Assembly: GCF_005222675.1 (NCBI RefSeq)
Contig: NZ_STGE01000068.1
Span: forward strand, 62,001-126,000
Reading direction: 5' to 3'
DNA: 64,000 nt
Source: Mycolicibacterium sp. CR10
GTDB lineage: Bacteria > Actinomycetota > Actinomycetes > Mycobacteriales > Mycobacteriaceae
The translations under genes and the position numbers were made by a program. This document shows, in pieces, positions 51,464 through 60,691 of this stretch. The notes beneath the pieces are model-generated. The model was not told the DNA's origin and searched no databases. It saw only the letters and a list, made by a program, of their open reading frames with translations. How positions within the stretch are numbered: the stretch's first letter is position 1; each line of letters starts with the position of its first letter.

Positions 51464-52612
51464 ATGGCTGGTTTCCGGTTCGGTCTTCTTGACGGCCTTG
51501 CGAACTCGCGCTTCTCGGCGACGTTGTTGCCGACGGCGGCCGCGCTCACCGCGACCGCCACGGGCGCCGACTCGTTCTGGGTCGGTGATCATCTGAACTC
51601 GCTGATACCGCGGTCGATCGCCACCGCTGAGCACATGGGCGTCGGGGCGAAGCTCGTTCCGAAGGTCGACGCGATCCTCGAGCCGTGGACGATGCTCGGT
51701 CACCTCGCCGCCAAAAACCGGTTCCGGCGCTTACGGCTGGGCGTCTGTGTCACCGATGCGAGCCGGCGCAACCCGGCGGTCACCGCGCAGGCGGCCGCGA
51801 CGCTGCATCTGCTGACCAAGGGGCGGGGCCTGCTCGGCATCGGCGTGGGCGAGCGCGAGGGCAATGAACCGTATGGCGTCGAATGGACGAAACCGGTGGC
51901 GCGGTTCGAAGAGGCGGTCGCCGTAATTCGGGCGCTGTGGAATTCCGGCGGAAATCTCGTCACCCGCGACTCCCCGTATTTCCCACTTCACAATGCGGTA
52001 TTCGACCTTCCGCCCTATCGGGGCAAATGGCCGGAGATCTGGGTGGCGGCCCAGGGGCCGCGAATGTTGCGCATCACCGGGCAGTACGGCGATGCCTGGG
52101 TGCCGTTCACGATCTCGCGCCCCGGCGACTACGCCTCGTCGCTGAGCACCGTGCACGCCGCGGCGTCCAATGCCGGACGCGACCCGGGGGCGATCGTTCC
52201 TGCGCTGAATCGCGTCGTCGTCACCGGGCGCAACCGCGACGACGTCGACGAGGCGCTCGACGGCGTGCTGATGAAGTCGTCCGCACTGGCCGCGCCCGCC
52301 GACGTGTGGGCACGCCACGGTGTCGAACATCCCCTCGGTGCGGAATTCTCCGGGGTTCAGGATCTCATCCCGCAGATCATCGACCGGGAGGCGGCGCTGG
52401 CGTACACGTCCAAAGTCCCGCTGTCGCTGATGAAGGAGATCTGCTTCCACGGCACCCCCGGCGAGGTCCTCGATCAGGTCGCAGATTGGCGCGACCACGG
52501 CCTGAGGTACCTGCTGGTGCTCAACGGCAGCCAACTCAACCCCCGATTGCGCAAAGCCGCGGCGGCCACCGCACCGTTCGGCAAGGTGCTCCGAGGGCTG
52601 CGTCGCCTCTGA
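51464..52612 (+). CDS. F420-dependent LLM-type ketoreductase, phthiodiolone ketoreductase (Rv2951c) type
   Basis: 382 residues, starting at ATG 51464 (MAGFRFGLLDGL); an upstream ATG at 51449 is an alternative. It is a luciferase-like monooxygenase fold protein of the F420-binding class. The segments ADSFWVGDHLNSLIPRSIAT, LGVCVTDASRRNPAVTAQAA and GVGEREGNEPYGVEWTKPVARFEEA are, as remembered, nearly the same in Rv2951c of M. tuberculosis, which reduces the terminal ketone of phthiodiolone lipids to phthiotriol type. Length is 381 in that protein. This is the expected step after PKS5 leaves a ketone. The methyltransferase for the next step is the next gene, on the other strand. Confidence 0.92.
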   Translation: MAGFRFGLLDGLANSRFSATLLPTAAALTATATGADSFWVGDHLNSLIPRSIATAEHMGVGAKLVPKVDAILEPWTMLGHLAAKNRFRRLRLGVCVTDASRRNPAVTAQAAATLHLLTKGRGLLGIGVGEREGNEPYGVEWTKPVARFEEAVAVIRALWNSGGNLVTRDSPYFPLHNAVFDLPPYRGKWPEIWVAAQGPRMLRITGQYGDAWVPFTISRPGDYASSLSTVHAAASNAGRDPGAIVPALNRVVVTGRNRDDVDEALDGVLMKSSALAAPADVWARHGVEHPLGAEFSGVQDLIPQIIDREAALAYTSKVPLSLMKEICFHGTPGEVLDQVADWRDHGLRYLLVLNGSQLNPRLRKAAAATAPFGKVLRGLRRL

Positions 52613-53048
52613 CACGGTGAAAGTCTTCCAGCTGTTGAGAAATTTCCCTTTACGGCTTGCGAGAAGTCGCCGTCAGTGATGCGAGCTGCTCGTTCGCGCT
52701 AAGCGGTAGATTTCGACCACTAGACAGGGCGGCCTAATGGCCACCCTCGGCGCGGTTTGGAGTGCGTGCAGACGGTACTCTCGAGCTGGAACGTGCGCTT
52801 TCGGACTGATGCATCGGAACCCCCTCGGGCTCACTGTGCGGGCCATCGAGCGACGTCCACAGAGCTAAGCGCCGACAGGTATACAGCTGCATCGAACATC
52901 CCGCCGCAGGGATTGCCCAGATGGGACGAATTTTTTCGAGACGATCGAGCCGTTCGCTCTAACGAGCACGTAGACCTTCAGGTACCTCCAGGCCGCGGTT
53001 CCTGGCACTGGTTGGTGTCCCCTGCGAACACGACGTCATTACCGCCCG
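52613..53048. other. 436-base intergenic region between convergent tailoring genes
   Basis: No gene recognised. An 8-pair hairpin (52726 to 52747) is present about 114 bases after the ketoreductase stop. The rest is of mixed composition, with short frames that lack ribosome sites and recognisable domains. Confidence 0.55.
52726..52747. terminator. Hairpin between convergent genes, possible terminator
   Basis: AGGG-C-GGCC, loop TAAT, GGCC-A-CCCT gives an eight-pair stem with one internal mismatch and a four-base loop. It lies between the convergent ketoreductase and methyltransferase genes. No run of T follows in either direction, so termination is unproven. Confidence 0.3.
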
Positions 53049-53888
53049 TCAGTCCTTTGCGAAGCTGTACATGCGATACGACATTTTGCCGTTCTCGAGG
53101 TTGTTGTAGGAGCGCGAGCCTGGCACTGCCGCAAAGTCACGTGCGAAGTTGTGCAGGAGCTTGGGCAGATGGCGGCGGATGAGCTCCACACCTCTGGTGG
53201 CGTTGTTCTCGAGGCCGCGCATGACGTCCTGATTGATGATGCGCTCCGAGGTCTTCCGTAGCTTGGAGTTCGCCAGTTCGTATTCCCAATCAGCGCAATC
53301 CTCACTGAAGCGCATGTCCGTGAAAAGAAACTCCCCACCCGGGCGCAGGACACGCGCCACCTCGTCGAGGAACTTTGTGAAAGTCGGGTAGTTGTGCGAG
53401 GCCTCGACATTGATAACCGTGTCGAATGATTCGTCTTGAAACGGCAACTCCTCGGCGTTTCCGTGGACGAAATCCAGACCCGGCAGCGTGTGCTTCTTCC
53501 TGCAGTAAGCGATGCCTTCGGCGTTGAAGTCCAGCCCGGTGTATTCGGCCGGCCGGAAGGTGCGGACGAGGTAGTCAGCGCCGCCTCCGTGGCCGCAGCT
53601 CACTTCGAGGACCTTTTTCCCCTTGATGTCTCCCTGGGCAACCGTGCGGTGATAAAGCTGGATGTAGTACCGATTCGGCTCATCAGCAGGGTCCAGCGGG
53701 ATGGCCAGCGGCGGATCCTCCTCGTAGCCCCAGTTCAGGAAGTAATGGTCGTCTTCCATCAACCTTCGTGTAACGACGGGATACCAATACTTGGCGAGGA
53801 AGGCTTTGAAAAACCGGGCCGATCCCACGCGGGACTGGATGTCCGAGCGGATCTTCTCGACGATCTCGGCGGGGCCGCTATATGCCAT
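53049..53888 (-). CDS. SAM-dependent methyltransferase, phthiotriol methyltransferase (Rv2952) type
   Basis: 279 residues from ATG at 53888. The class I methyltransferase motif is VLEVSCGHGGGADYL (about residues 97 to 111), followed by YTGLDFNAEGIAYC and the acidic motif FDTVINVEASHNY. The segments NWGYEEDPP and DEPNRYYIQLYHRT and the C-terminal SYRMYSF resemble Rv2952, which methylates the hydroxyl of phthiotriol to give phthiocerol. Related enzymes methylate the fatty acyl chain of glycopeptidolipids, so that is the alternative. Here, next to the F420 ketoreductase, the phthiotriol-type role is the better guess. Confidence 0.88.
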   Translation of the reverse strand: MAYSGPAEIVEKIRSDIQSRVGSARFFKAFLAKYWYPVVTRRLMEDDHYFLNWGYEEDPPLAIPLDPADEPNRYYIQLYHRTVAQGDIKGKKVLEVSCGHGGGADYLVRTFRPAEYTGLDFNAEGIAYCRKKHTLPGLDFVHGNAEELPFQDESFDTVINVEASHNYPTFTKFLDEVARVLRPGGEFLFTDMRFSEDCADWEYELANSKLRKTSERIINQDVMRGLENNATRGVELIRRHLPKLLHNFARDFAAVPGSRSYNNLENGKMSYRMYSFAKD

Positions 53889-54027
53889 GCGGGGAGTATG
53901 ACAGGTCCGACATCGTCGAACTGACCCGCGTGTCCACAGATCAGAGATCTGCCATTGCCGGCGCGCCGCTGAAGGAGGCAGCCACAGCCCTGCAGAGCTC
54001 AGCCCGGAGAACCCGTAGTATCGCCCC

Positions 54028-55512
54028 GTGAGTACGGAGCAGTTCGACGCTGTCATCGTCGGGGCAGGGTTCGGCGGTATGGGTGCCGCCATTCAGCTCA
54101 ACCGCCTGGGCTACCAGAACCTCGCGATCCTCGATCGCGAGGACGATCTCGGTGGCACCTGGCACGTGAACCGCTACCCGGGGCTGACGGTCGATGTACC
54201 GTCCACTACCTATTCGTACTGGTTCGAGCCGAACCCGTACTGGTCGCGGCTCTACGCCCCCGGCAACGAGCTCAAGACCTACGCCGAGCATGTCGCCGAC
54301 AAGTACAACGTGCGCCGATACATGCGGTACAACACCACGGTCGCCGGGGCCCGCTGGGATGAGGACGCTCAGGTCTGGCTGGTGTCGCTGGTAGGCGGCC
54401 AGACGCTGCAAGCGCAGTTCCTGATTCTCGCGACGGGTTACCTGTGCCAGCCGAAGAAGCCCGACATCCCGGGTATTGACGACTTCGCGGGCACCGTGCT
54501 GCACGCCCAGGAGTGGGACGACGAATACACGCTGCGGGGCAAGCGGGCGGCGATCATCGGCACCGGTTCGACCGGGGTTCAGCTGATCCCGAAGCTGGCC
54601 GAGGACGTCGCCGAACTCACGGTGTATCAGCGCACTCCGATCTGGGTGATGCCCAAGTTCGACGTGGAGTTCGGTCCGGCGGCGCAGCGGCTGTTCGCGA
54701 GATTCCCTGTCACACAACGACTCATGCGGATGTCCAGCGATCTGTTCATGGACATCATGGTGACCATCGCGATGTGGAAGTTCCGTCAGTTCAGGCCCGT
54801 CAACACCGCCGCGGCCAAAATCGGCGCGCTGCATCGGTTCCTGGCCATCCGCGACAAGGATCTGCGGCGCAAGCTCACCCCGGACTACGACTTCGGTTGT
54901 AAACGCCCCACGCTGTCCAACGTCTACTACCGCACGTTCAACAAGCCGCACGTGCACCTTGAGGCCGGCGGCATCGCCCGGATCGAACCGGACGGCATCG
55001 TCGCCGCGGACGGCACCAAGCGCGTCATCGACACCCTGGTGCTTGCCACCGGATTCGATGTGTGGGAATCCAACCTGCCCGCCATCGAGGTGATCGGCCG
55101 CGAAGGGCGCGATCTCGGAAAGTGGTGGCGGGAGAATCGCTTCCAGGCCTATGAAGGCATGACCGTGCCGGCGTTTCCCAACATGGTCACCCAGGCCAGT
55201 CCCTACGCCTGGGTCGGCATGTCGTGGTTCGACACCGTGGAGTACCAGATGCGCCACATGAACCGGTTGTTCGGGGAACTGCAGCGCACGGGCAGTCGCA
55301 CGTTCGAGGTCACCGAGGCGGCCAACGCCGAGTTCCTCGACCGGATGCTGACGCTGCTCGACGACTCGGTCTTCCGCCTCGGTGACTGCGCGAACTCCCG
55401 GTCGTATTGGTTCAACAGCTCGGGCGAGGCTCCGCTGTTCCGGCCGACATCGATCCGTCAAGCAGTCAAGGAGCAGGACAGCTTCCCGCTGAGCGACTAC
55501 GTGCTGGCCTGA
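54028..55512 (+). CDS. Flavin-containing Baeyer-Villiger-type monooxygenase (copy 1)
   Basis: 494 residues from GTG at 54028. The FAD-binding GAGFGG motif is at about residues 12 to 17, the Baeyer-Villiger fingerprint FxGxxxHxxxWD is seen as FAGTVLHAQEWDD, and the NADPH-binding GTGSTG follows. All are intact. Such enzymes oxidise ketones to esters or oxygenate other soft centres; the substrate here is unknown. It is followed after 34 bases by a P450 gene, which suggests an operon. A close paralogue with the same P450 partner lies at 61644. Confidence 0.9.
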   Translation: MSTEQFDAVIVGAGFGGMGAAIQLNRLGYQNLAILDREDDLGGTWHVNRYPGLTVDVPSTTYSYWFEPNPYWSRLYAPGNELKTYAEHVADKYNVRRYMRYNTTVAGARWDEDAQVWLVSLVGGQTLQAQFLILATGYLCQPKKPDIPGIDDFAGTVLHAQEWDDEYTLRGKRAAIIGTGSTGVQLIPKLAEDVAELTVYQRTPIWVMPKFDVEFGPAAQRLFARFPVTQRLMRMSSDLFMDIMVTIAMWKFRQFRPVNTAAAKIGALHRFLAIRDKDLRRKLTPDYDFGCKRPTLSNVYYRTFNKPHVHLEAGGIARIEPDGIVAADGTKRVIDTLVLATGFDVWESNLPAIEVIGREGRDLGKWWRENRFQAYEGMTVPAFPNMVTQASPYAWVGMSWFDTVEYQMRHMNRLFGELQRTGSRTFEVTEAANAEFLDRMLTLLDDSVFRLGDCANSRSYWFNSSGEAPLFRPTSIRQAVKEQDSFPLSDYVLA

Positions 55513-55546
55513 TTCTCAGATCACTCGGTACAGAAGAGGTGACGAT

Positions 55547-56917
55547 ATGACCGCGGCCACAACCGAGCCGGTACGTCTACCGCCGGGACCCCGCGCGCCC
55601 AAGGCGGTGCAGGGCCTCGCGATGTTGGCTGCCCGCCATGGAGCGTTCGAAGCCCTCGCGAAGCGCTACGGCAGCGCGTACACCGTGAACGTTCCGGTCT
55701 TCGGCCGCATGGTGGTCGTCAGTTCCCCGACCGATGTCAAGGAGCTGTTCACGTCGAGCCGCGAGATCATCGGTCGGCCGACCAACAACCTCGGCGACGT
55801 CCTCGGCAGTGGGTCGACGTTCGCCCTCGACGGCGACGCGTTGCATGCCCGCCGCAAGTTGCTGCTTCCGCCCTTCCACGGCAAGGGAATGCGCAGTTAC
55901 GAGCGCATCACCGAAGAAGAGGTGATGCGCGAGATCGCCACCTGGCCCGAGGGACGCGAGTTCGAGACCCTCGAGCCGATGATGCGGATCTCGCTGAACA
56001 CCATCCTGCGCGCCGTCTTCGGCGCAGAGGGAACCGAGCTGGACGAGCTCCGCACGTTGATGCCCGTGGCGGTCGAGTTCGGGTCCAAGATCGCGCTGAT
56101 GCCCGAGCTGGTCCGGCGTGACCTCGGGCCGTGGAGTCCGGGCGGACGCTTCGCCGGATACCGGAGGCGGATGGACGCGTTGATCGCATCGCTGATGGCG
56201 GAGGCTCGTTCAGACCCGAACTTCGAAGAGCGCGAAGATGTCTTGACCATGCTGCTGCGGGCGCGCTACGAGGACGGCCAACCGATCTCGGACGAGCACA
56301 TCGCCGACGAGCTGCTGACCCTGCTGGTCGCGGGCCACGAAACCACATCCGCCCAGTTGTCCTGGGCGATCGAGCGCATCCGCAGGCACCCGAAGCTGCT
56401 GACCCGGCTCACCGACGAAGTGGATGCCGGTGGTTCCGAACTGCGGCTGGCCACCCTCTCAGAGGTGCAACGCACCAGGCCGGTACTCACGGCCGCCCTC
56501 CGCCGGACCAGAACCCGAGTCAAGCTGGGGGAGTGGGTGATTCCCGAGGACACCACCGTGATGGCGAGCCTCCAGCTCGCGATGACGGCGGAGAGCAGCT
56601 TCCCCGACGCGGACGCGTTCGACCCTGATCGATTCCTGGGGGCGACTCCGAATCCGTTTGCCTATGTGCCGTTCGGCGGCGGGATGATGCGCTGCGTCGG
56701 CGCCTCGTTCGCGACGATGGAGATGGACGTCGCGATGCGGACCATGCTGCGTGAACTGCGCTTCGAACCGACCAACGCACCCGATGAACGTCGCCACAGC
56801 CGTGGAGTATCGATTGCGCCCGGCCGCGGTGGCCGGGCAGTCGTCTTCCGCAGGAAGCCCTCTGTGGTGCAAGCGGATACGTTGTCGGTTTCGGCCGGCG
56901 AGCACAGCGCCGGATAA
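55547..56917 (+). CDS. Cytochrome P450, CYP138-like (copy 1)
   Basis: 456 residues. I-helix motif AGHETTSAQL (about residues 260 to 269), ExxR motif as EVQR, and haem-binding loop FGGGMMRCVG with the Cys ligand, all present. The N-terminal VRLPPGPRAPKAVQGL and the PPFHGKGM segment resemble CYP138 of M. tuberculosis as recalled. P450s need ferredoxin and a reductase, which are not encoded nearby. It follows the monooxygenase gene by 34 bases, so the two are probably co-expressed. Confidence 0.9.
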   Translation: MTAATTEPVRLPPGPRAPKAVQGLAMLAARHGAFEALAKRYGSAYTVNVPVFGRMVVVSSPTDVKELFTSSREIIGRPTNNLGDVLGSGSTFALDGDALHARRKLLLPPFHGKGMRSYERITEEEVMREIATWPEGREFETLEPMMRISLNTILRAVFGAEGTELDELRTLMPVAVEFGSKIALMPELVRRDLGPWSPGGRFAGYRRRMDALIASLMAEARSDPNFEEREDVLTMLLRARYEDGQPISDEHIADELLTLLVAGHETTSAQLSWAIERIRRHPKLLTRLTDEVDAGGSELRLATLSEVQRTRPVLTAALRRTRTRVKLGEWVIPEDTTVMASLQLAMTAESSFPDADAFDPDRFLGATPNPFAYVPFGGGMMRCVGASFATMEMDVAMRTMLRELRFEPTNAPDERRHSRGVSIAPGRGGRAVVFRRKPSVVQADTLSVSAGEHSAG

Positions 56918-56925
56918 CAGCGTCG

Positions 56926-57750
56926 CTAGAACGTGTATCGGAGAATCCGCGCCTTGCGTGCGATCGACGGGATGCGCTTGCTCATGCGGCTGGCAAGGCG
57001 CAGCGGCCGCGGGAACTTCGCGGCATCCGGTTCGTGCATGACGCTCGCTTCCTCGGCCAGGCGTAGGTCGGAGTTCCACCCCTCGGGATGATGGGCGTCC
57101 TTGAATCCGGAGAACCCCCACTGGCTGTGCGGTGAGTTCGAGCCACGCGTCAGCAGCTTGCCCGCGATGCGGTTCAACCGGCCGACCGGACCGTAGTCGT
57201 TGAAGGCGATGATGCCCGAATCGAAGTGATCGGTGACGCGCCTCAGGATCGCCACGATGTCGGGTTCGGTGAGGAAGGCGAAGAGCCCGTCGGCAACCAC
57301 CATGGTCGGGCGATCGCCGGGAAGGGCGTCGGCCCACCCCTGCCCGGTCAGCGACGCGGCCACCGCATGCGAGCAATCATGATGCGGGAGAAGCGATTCA
57401 CGCAGCGCGATGACCGCCGGGAGATCAACGTTGTACCAATCGACGGTGGATGGCGGATTCACCCGGAACACCATGCTGTTCAACCCGGCGCCCAGATCCA
57501 CGACGGCGGCATCGGGGTGTTGTCGGACGAAGGCGCCGACTCGCTCGTCGAGCATCTTCGCGCGCAGCGCCACCAGGCACATCACGCTCGGCGTCACACC
57601 CAGCTGGGTGAAGTCGAAGTCGATCTGCCTGACGACGTCATCGGCCAGCGGGTCGGCGAGGATCGGCGACGGCCTTCGGCTGTCGAGGGCGCGCGCGTAC
57701 TCGGTGAGCAGCGTGGTCTGTTCGACAGGCGTGAGGTCACCGACATTCAT
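56926..57750 (-). CDS. SAM-dependent methyltransferase, LCMT/PPM family (second copy)
   Basis: 274 residues from the ATG at 57750 (MNVGDLTPVEQTTL); another ATG-type start six codons upstream is possible. The SAM-binding segment is VVDLGAGLNSMVFRV (about residues 86 to 100), followed by VDWYNVDLPAVIALRE. It is a distant paralogue of the gene at 44513, with the same order of motifs. The substrate is unknown. Its stop lies 8 bases from the end of the convergent P450 gene. Confidence 0.86.
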   Translation of the reverse strand: MNVGDLTPVEQTTLLTEYARALDSRRPSPILADPLADDVVRQIDFDFTQLGVTPSVMCLVALRAKMLDERVGAFVRQHPDAAVVDLGAGLNSMVFRVNPPSTVDWYNVDLPAVIALRESLLPHHDCSHAVAASLTGQGWADALPGDRPTMVVADGLFAFLTEPDIVAILRRVTDHFDSGIIAFNDYGPVGRLNRIAGKLLTRGSNSPHSQWGFSGFKDAHHPEGWNSDLRLAEEASVMHEPDAAKFPRPLRLASRMSKRIPSIARKARILRYTF

Positions 57751-57844
57751 ACCGTGAGCCAAGCACACCCGCGCGGCCCATGGCCACCAGGTATCGCTAT
57801 TCGCGGAACATGTTGCCCATCACCCGGTTTGGTAGCCCACGGTG

Positions 57845-59125
57845 TCAGTCGGCATTCGATTCCGGGTCGGAGTCGCTGTCGGCACTGCTCACGCTGTCTG
57901 AGCTGTCGGCGCCGGTTGAGGTCGTCGCGTTCTCTCCGGCGGTACCGCCGCTGTCCTCGACGTCCCCTGATGTCATCGAGCGGGTCGCGGTGGGCGCCGC
58001 CTGGCGGCTCGGTAATGCCGAAGAGAGGCGCGGCCAGGCCCACCGATGCCTGACCGAAACTGCTGCCGTCGGCTGCGCTTCTTCGGCCTCCACGTCGGCG
58101 GCGATCTCGTCGGCCACGATTGTTGCCGGGCCCGCGTCGCCGATCACGGCATCCGGAGGCGGTGACGGCACCGCTGGTGCGGCACTCTCGGTCACCACCT
58201 CGACGGGGGCGAGTTCGGCTCTGCGTGCGCTCACGGTCAGCGTGACCTGCGGATCAGGCGACGGCTCGGTGACAACCGGGGGTTCGGGCTCCGGCTCCGG
58301 CTCCGGCTCGGGCTCGGGTTCCGGATCGGGTTCCGGATCGGGCACCTGGGCCGGAGGACGGTTGTATGCCCGCTCGATGATCTCCTTGAGCGGGCCGTTG
58401 AGCTTGTCCGCGAGGGCGGTCAGACCCAGCGCCCGAAGGGGTGCCAGCAGCGGTAGTTTCTCGGTCGGGATCAAGACGTAGGTGATGTTTCCTTCTGTCC
58501 ACCGGATGTTCTTCGGATCGTTGATGTCCACCTTGGAATAGTCGGTGTGCAGGGGGGACAGCAGCCCTGCCGCGACGTTCATCTGGGCCAAGAGGTTGTA
58601 CGGGTCATCAGGGCTGTCGGCGACCGGATCGTACTGCTGAGCGATGTCGAGCACTTTGTACTGCGTGTCCGGGACGCTGCCGAGTCGGCGGCTGACGCCG
58701 CCGTACTTCCGGTTCGGATTGCCGACGAAGACGAACGACAACACTTGCGACGGCGGCGCCTCGGCATCGCCGGCATGGTCGCGCATCCAGTTGGTGCTCA
58801 CCCCGGCGCCTCCGCTGAGCCCGAACACGACGACCTTCTGCTCCTCCGTGGGATCGGCTTGCGGCGCACCGATGGTGTGATCGGCAATCGCGGTACCGAT
58901 GCGCTCCTTCGAGACATTCAGGAGGGCCGAATAAGCGACCCGCTGGCACGTGTTGGGGCTTGCGCAGAGCGAGCCCTTCAGCGCGGTCTCCATCCGCTGG
59001 GGGAGCGGACTGAAGGTCAGCACCGTCGCCGCCTCGGCGGTCGGGCCACCATTGAGCGCGAACATGCCTATGAACACCGCCAGCCCGGCGGTCAAAAGGG
59101 TTCCCCCACTTTTACTCGACGCCAT
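57845..59125 (-). CDS. Secreted PE-PPE-domain protein with Pro-Glu repeat linker
   Basis: 426 residues from ATG at 59125, which has a ggagggtgtc ribosome site and starts a signal peptide (GTLLTAGLAVFIGMFALNGG, cleavage after AEA). The PE-PPE domain follows (about residues 35 to 260), with VVVFGLSGGAGVS and Ser104 as the likely nucleophile. A Pro-Asp/Pro-Glu repeat (about 270 to 300) leads to a disordered, Ser/Asp/Ala-rich tail. An extracytoplasmic esterase or acyltransferase role is inferred from the family. It is next to another PE-PPE-domain gene in the same direction. Confidence 0.85.
   Translation of the reverse strand: MASSKSGGTLLTAGLAVFIGMFALNGGPTAEAATVLTFSPLPQRMETALKGSLCASPNTCQRVAYSALLNVSKERIGTAIADHTIGAPQADPTEEQKVVVFGLSGGAGVSTNWMRDHAGDAEAPPSQVLSFVFVGNPNRKYGGVSRRLGSVPDTQYKVLDIAQQYDPVADSPDDPYNLLAQMNVAAGLLSPLHTDYSKVDINDPKNIRWTEGNITYVLIPTEKLPLLAPLRALGLTALADKLNGPLKEIIERAYNRPPAQVPDPEPDPEPEPEPEPEPEPEPPVVTEPSPDPQVTLTVSARRAELAPVEVVTESAAPAVPSPPPDAVIGDAGPATIVADEIAADVEAEEAQPTAAVSVRHRWAWPRLSSALPSRQAAPTATRSMTSGDVEDSGGTAGENATTSTGADSSDSVSSADSDSDPESNAD
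58281..58342 (-). repeat. Short tandem coding repeat encoding Pro-Glu/Pro-Asp dipeptides
   Basis: Six-base units (ggctcc, ggctcg, ggatcg type on the + strand) repeat about ten times inside the PE-PPE-domain gene and encode a PEPEP/PDPEP linker. This is a simple-sequence tract that could change length by slippage. It is not a CRISPR or mobile element. Confidence 0.8.
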
Positions 59126-59482
59126 GACACCCTCCCGATGTACGACTCTCAAACCCCCGTTTGCTGTGGATAAGCATACCGTGATCCCGATCACTAATCG
59201 TCATTGTCGTCATCTCGTCGCAAATGTGTTATTTCCATCGAGCAAAGCCTGTCGCGACGCTGTGAGATGCCTGGGAATCGCCCATGCCCCTTGTGCGGAG
59301 ATGACCGACCGGGGGGTGCGATCGGTGGGGTGCGCAATGCTGTCAGCATGCTGTGAACATGCCGGTGATGCCACTCGATAGCGATGCACAGCAAGGGAAT
59401 TCGGCGTTTGCAGGAAACGGCAGACGCACCGCCGGTCGCGATGGCGACCGTGCGGCGCGTGCTGCGCTCGAGTCCAGGAGGA
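59126..59482. other. 357-base intergenic region between two PE-PPE-domain genes
   Basis: No gene recognised. The first part should hold the promoter of the PE-PPE-domain gene that starts at 59125. Repeated atgctgt words occur near 59336 to 59355, but no clear operator. Reading frames across it are short or are antisense extensions of the neighbours. Confidence 0.5.
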
Positions 59483-60691
59483 CTAGGAGTCGCTGACGTT
59501 GGAGTCAGCGCTCGGTGCATCGTCGGACGCCTCTGCCTCGACGCTGTCATTGTCCGACTCCGACGCGTCTCCCGCGTCCGCCTCCTCTTTGCTGACGGAG
59601 GCCTCGTCATCCTCAGCGACGGCAGCGTCGGCCTCGGCGGCTGGATCGTCGGACTCTTCGTCGTCGGAAATCACGTCGTCGGAGACCTCGTCGTCGTTCG
59701 AGCCCGAACCCAGTTCTTCATCCGGCACGGTCTCGTCCTCGGCATCGGCCTTGGAGTGCTTGGCCGCCTGCGCTGGCGGCTTCTGCGCCACAGGTGTCGA
59801 CTCGTCCTCGGTGTCCTCGGTGGCCGCGAGCTCCTGCGGCGCCGCGAACGTCGCCGCGCTGACGGCGCTGACGGGGTCGTTGCGCTTGTACGCGGAATCG
59901 ATCTGCACCTTCAGCGTCGCCTCGCGTGCCTTGAGGCTGGGGAAGAGCTTCACCAGTGGAAGCGTCTTCGCCGGCACCAGGTAGTGGGTGGTTTTCCCGC
60001 CCAGGTCGTTGTAGGTGACGGTGATGTAGTCCGCGGGCACCGTGTCCAGGTTCGCGAGCGCGGTCGGGATGTGCTCGGTGATGATCCCGGCGTAGGCGTT
60101 CAGCACGGCGGTGAAGTTCCACCAGCGATCGGGGAAGTCGGCGAAGCCATCATATTCACCGGTCACCACGACGACGTCGTACTTCGTCTCCGGCGCGGGC
60201 TGGTAGGTGTAGTCCAGCCGCGTGCTGTGCTGCGTCTTGTTGATGAACGACTGGCGGCTGGAATCGGCGATGATGTAGAACGTCAGGTCCTGCTTCGACG
60301 GGGCGTCGTCGCCCATCGTGAGCAACTTCCGCATCGTCTCGTCGACCACGAGCGAGCCGCCCGACATACCTACCACCGTGATCGGCACCTCGGCGGTCAT
60401 GATCGCGTTGGTCAGGTTCGTGACGCCTATCGCGACCGACTGACCGAGCGTGTAGGTGCCTGAGGTGAACGGCTTCGCCTGCGCGGGCCAGTAAATGTCC
60501 TCGAGATCGTCGTCCTTCCACTTCCTGTTGAGAAGCAGGTTCATCGTCGATTCGAGCAGTGTGGGTTGACCTATCCCACCGACCACGAAAGTCGTGCCGG
60601 CCATCGCGGGCAGCGCGGTCGTGACCATCAACAGGAAAGCGCCGAGGAGCGACACCACCGTGACGCCCGCCGATCGAAAGAGTGAGCGCAT
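59483..60691 (-). CDS. Secreted PE-PPE-domain protein with acidic tail
   Basis: 402 residues from ATG at 60691. Signal peptide about 1 to 31 (VVSLLGAFLLMVTTALPAMA). The PE-PPE domain covers about residues 32 to 260. The nucleophile is in VVGMSGGS (Ser110), and YDVVVVTGEYDGFADFPDRWWN is the conserved block also present in the protein at 48103, with PAKTLPLVKLFP after it. Residues about 290 to 402 are Asp/Glu/Ser/Ala-rich and presumably disordered. It is the third PE-PPE-domain protein in 13 kb and has the layout of the first in shorter form. Confidence 0.87.
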   Translation of the reverse strand: MRSLFRSAGVTVVSLLGAFLLMVTTALPAMAGTTFVVGGIGQPTLLESTMNLLLNRKWKDDDLEDIYWPAQAKPFTSGTYTLGQSVAIGVTNLTNAIMTAEVPITVVGMSGGSLVVDETMRKLLTMGDDAPSKQDLTFYIIADSSRQSFINKTQHSTRLDYTYQPAPETKYDVVVVTGEYDGFADFPDRWWNFTAVLNAYAGIITEHIPTALANLDTVPADYITVTYNDLGGKTTHYLVPAKTLPLVKLFPSLKAREATLKVQIDSAYKRNDPVSAVSAATFAAPQELAATEDTEDESTPVAQKPPAQAAKHSKADAEDETVPDEELGSGSNDDEVSDDVISDDEESDDPAAEADAAVAEDDEASVSKEEADAGDASESDNDSVEAEASDDAPSADSNVSDS

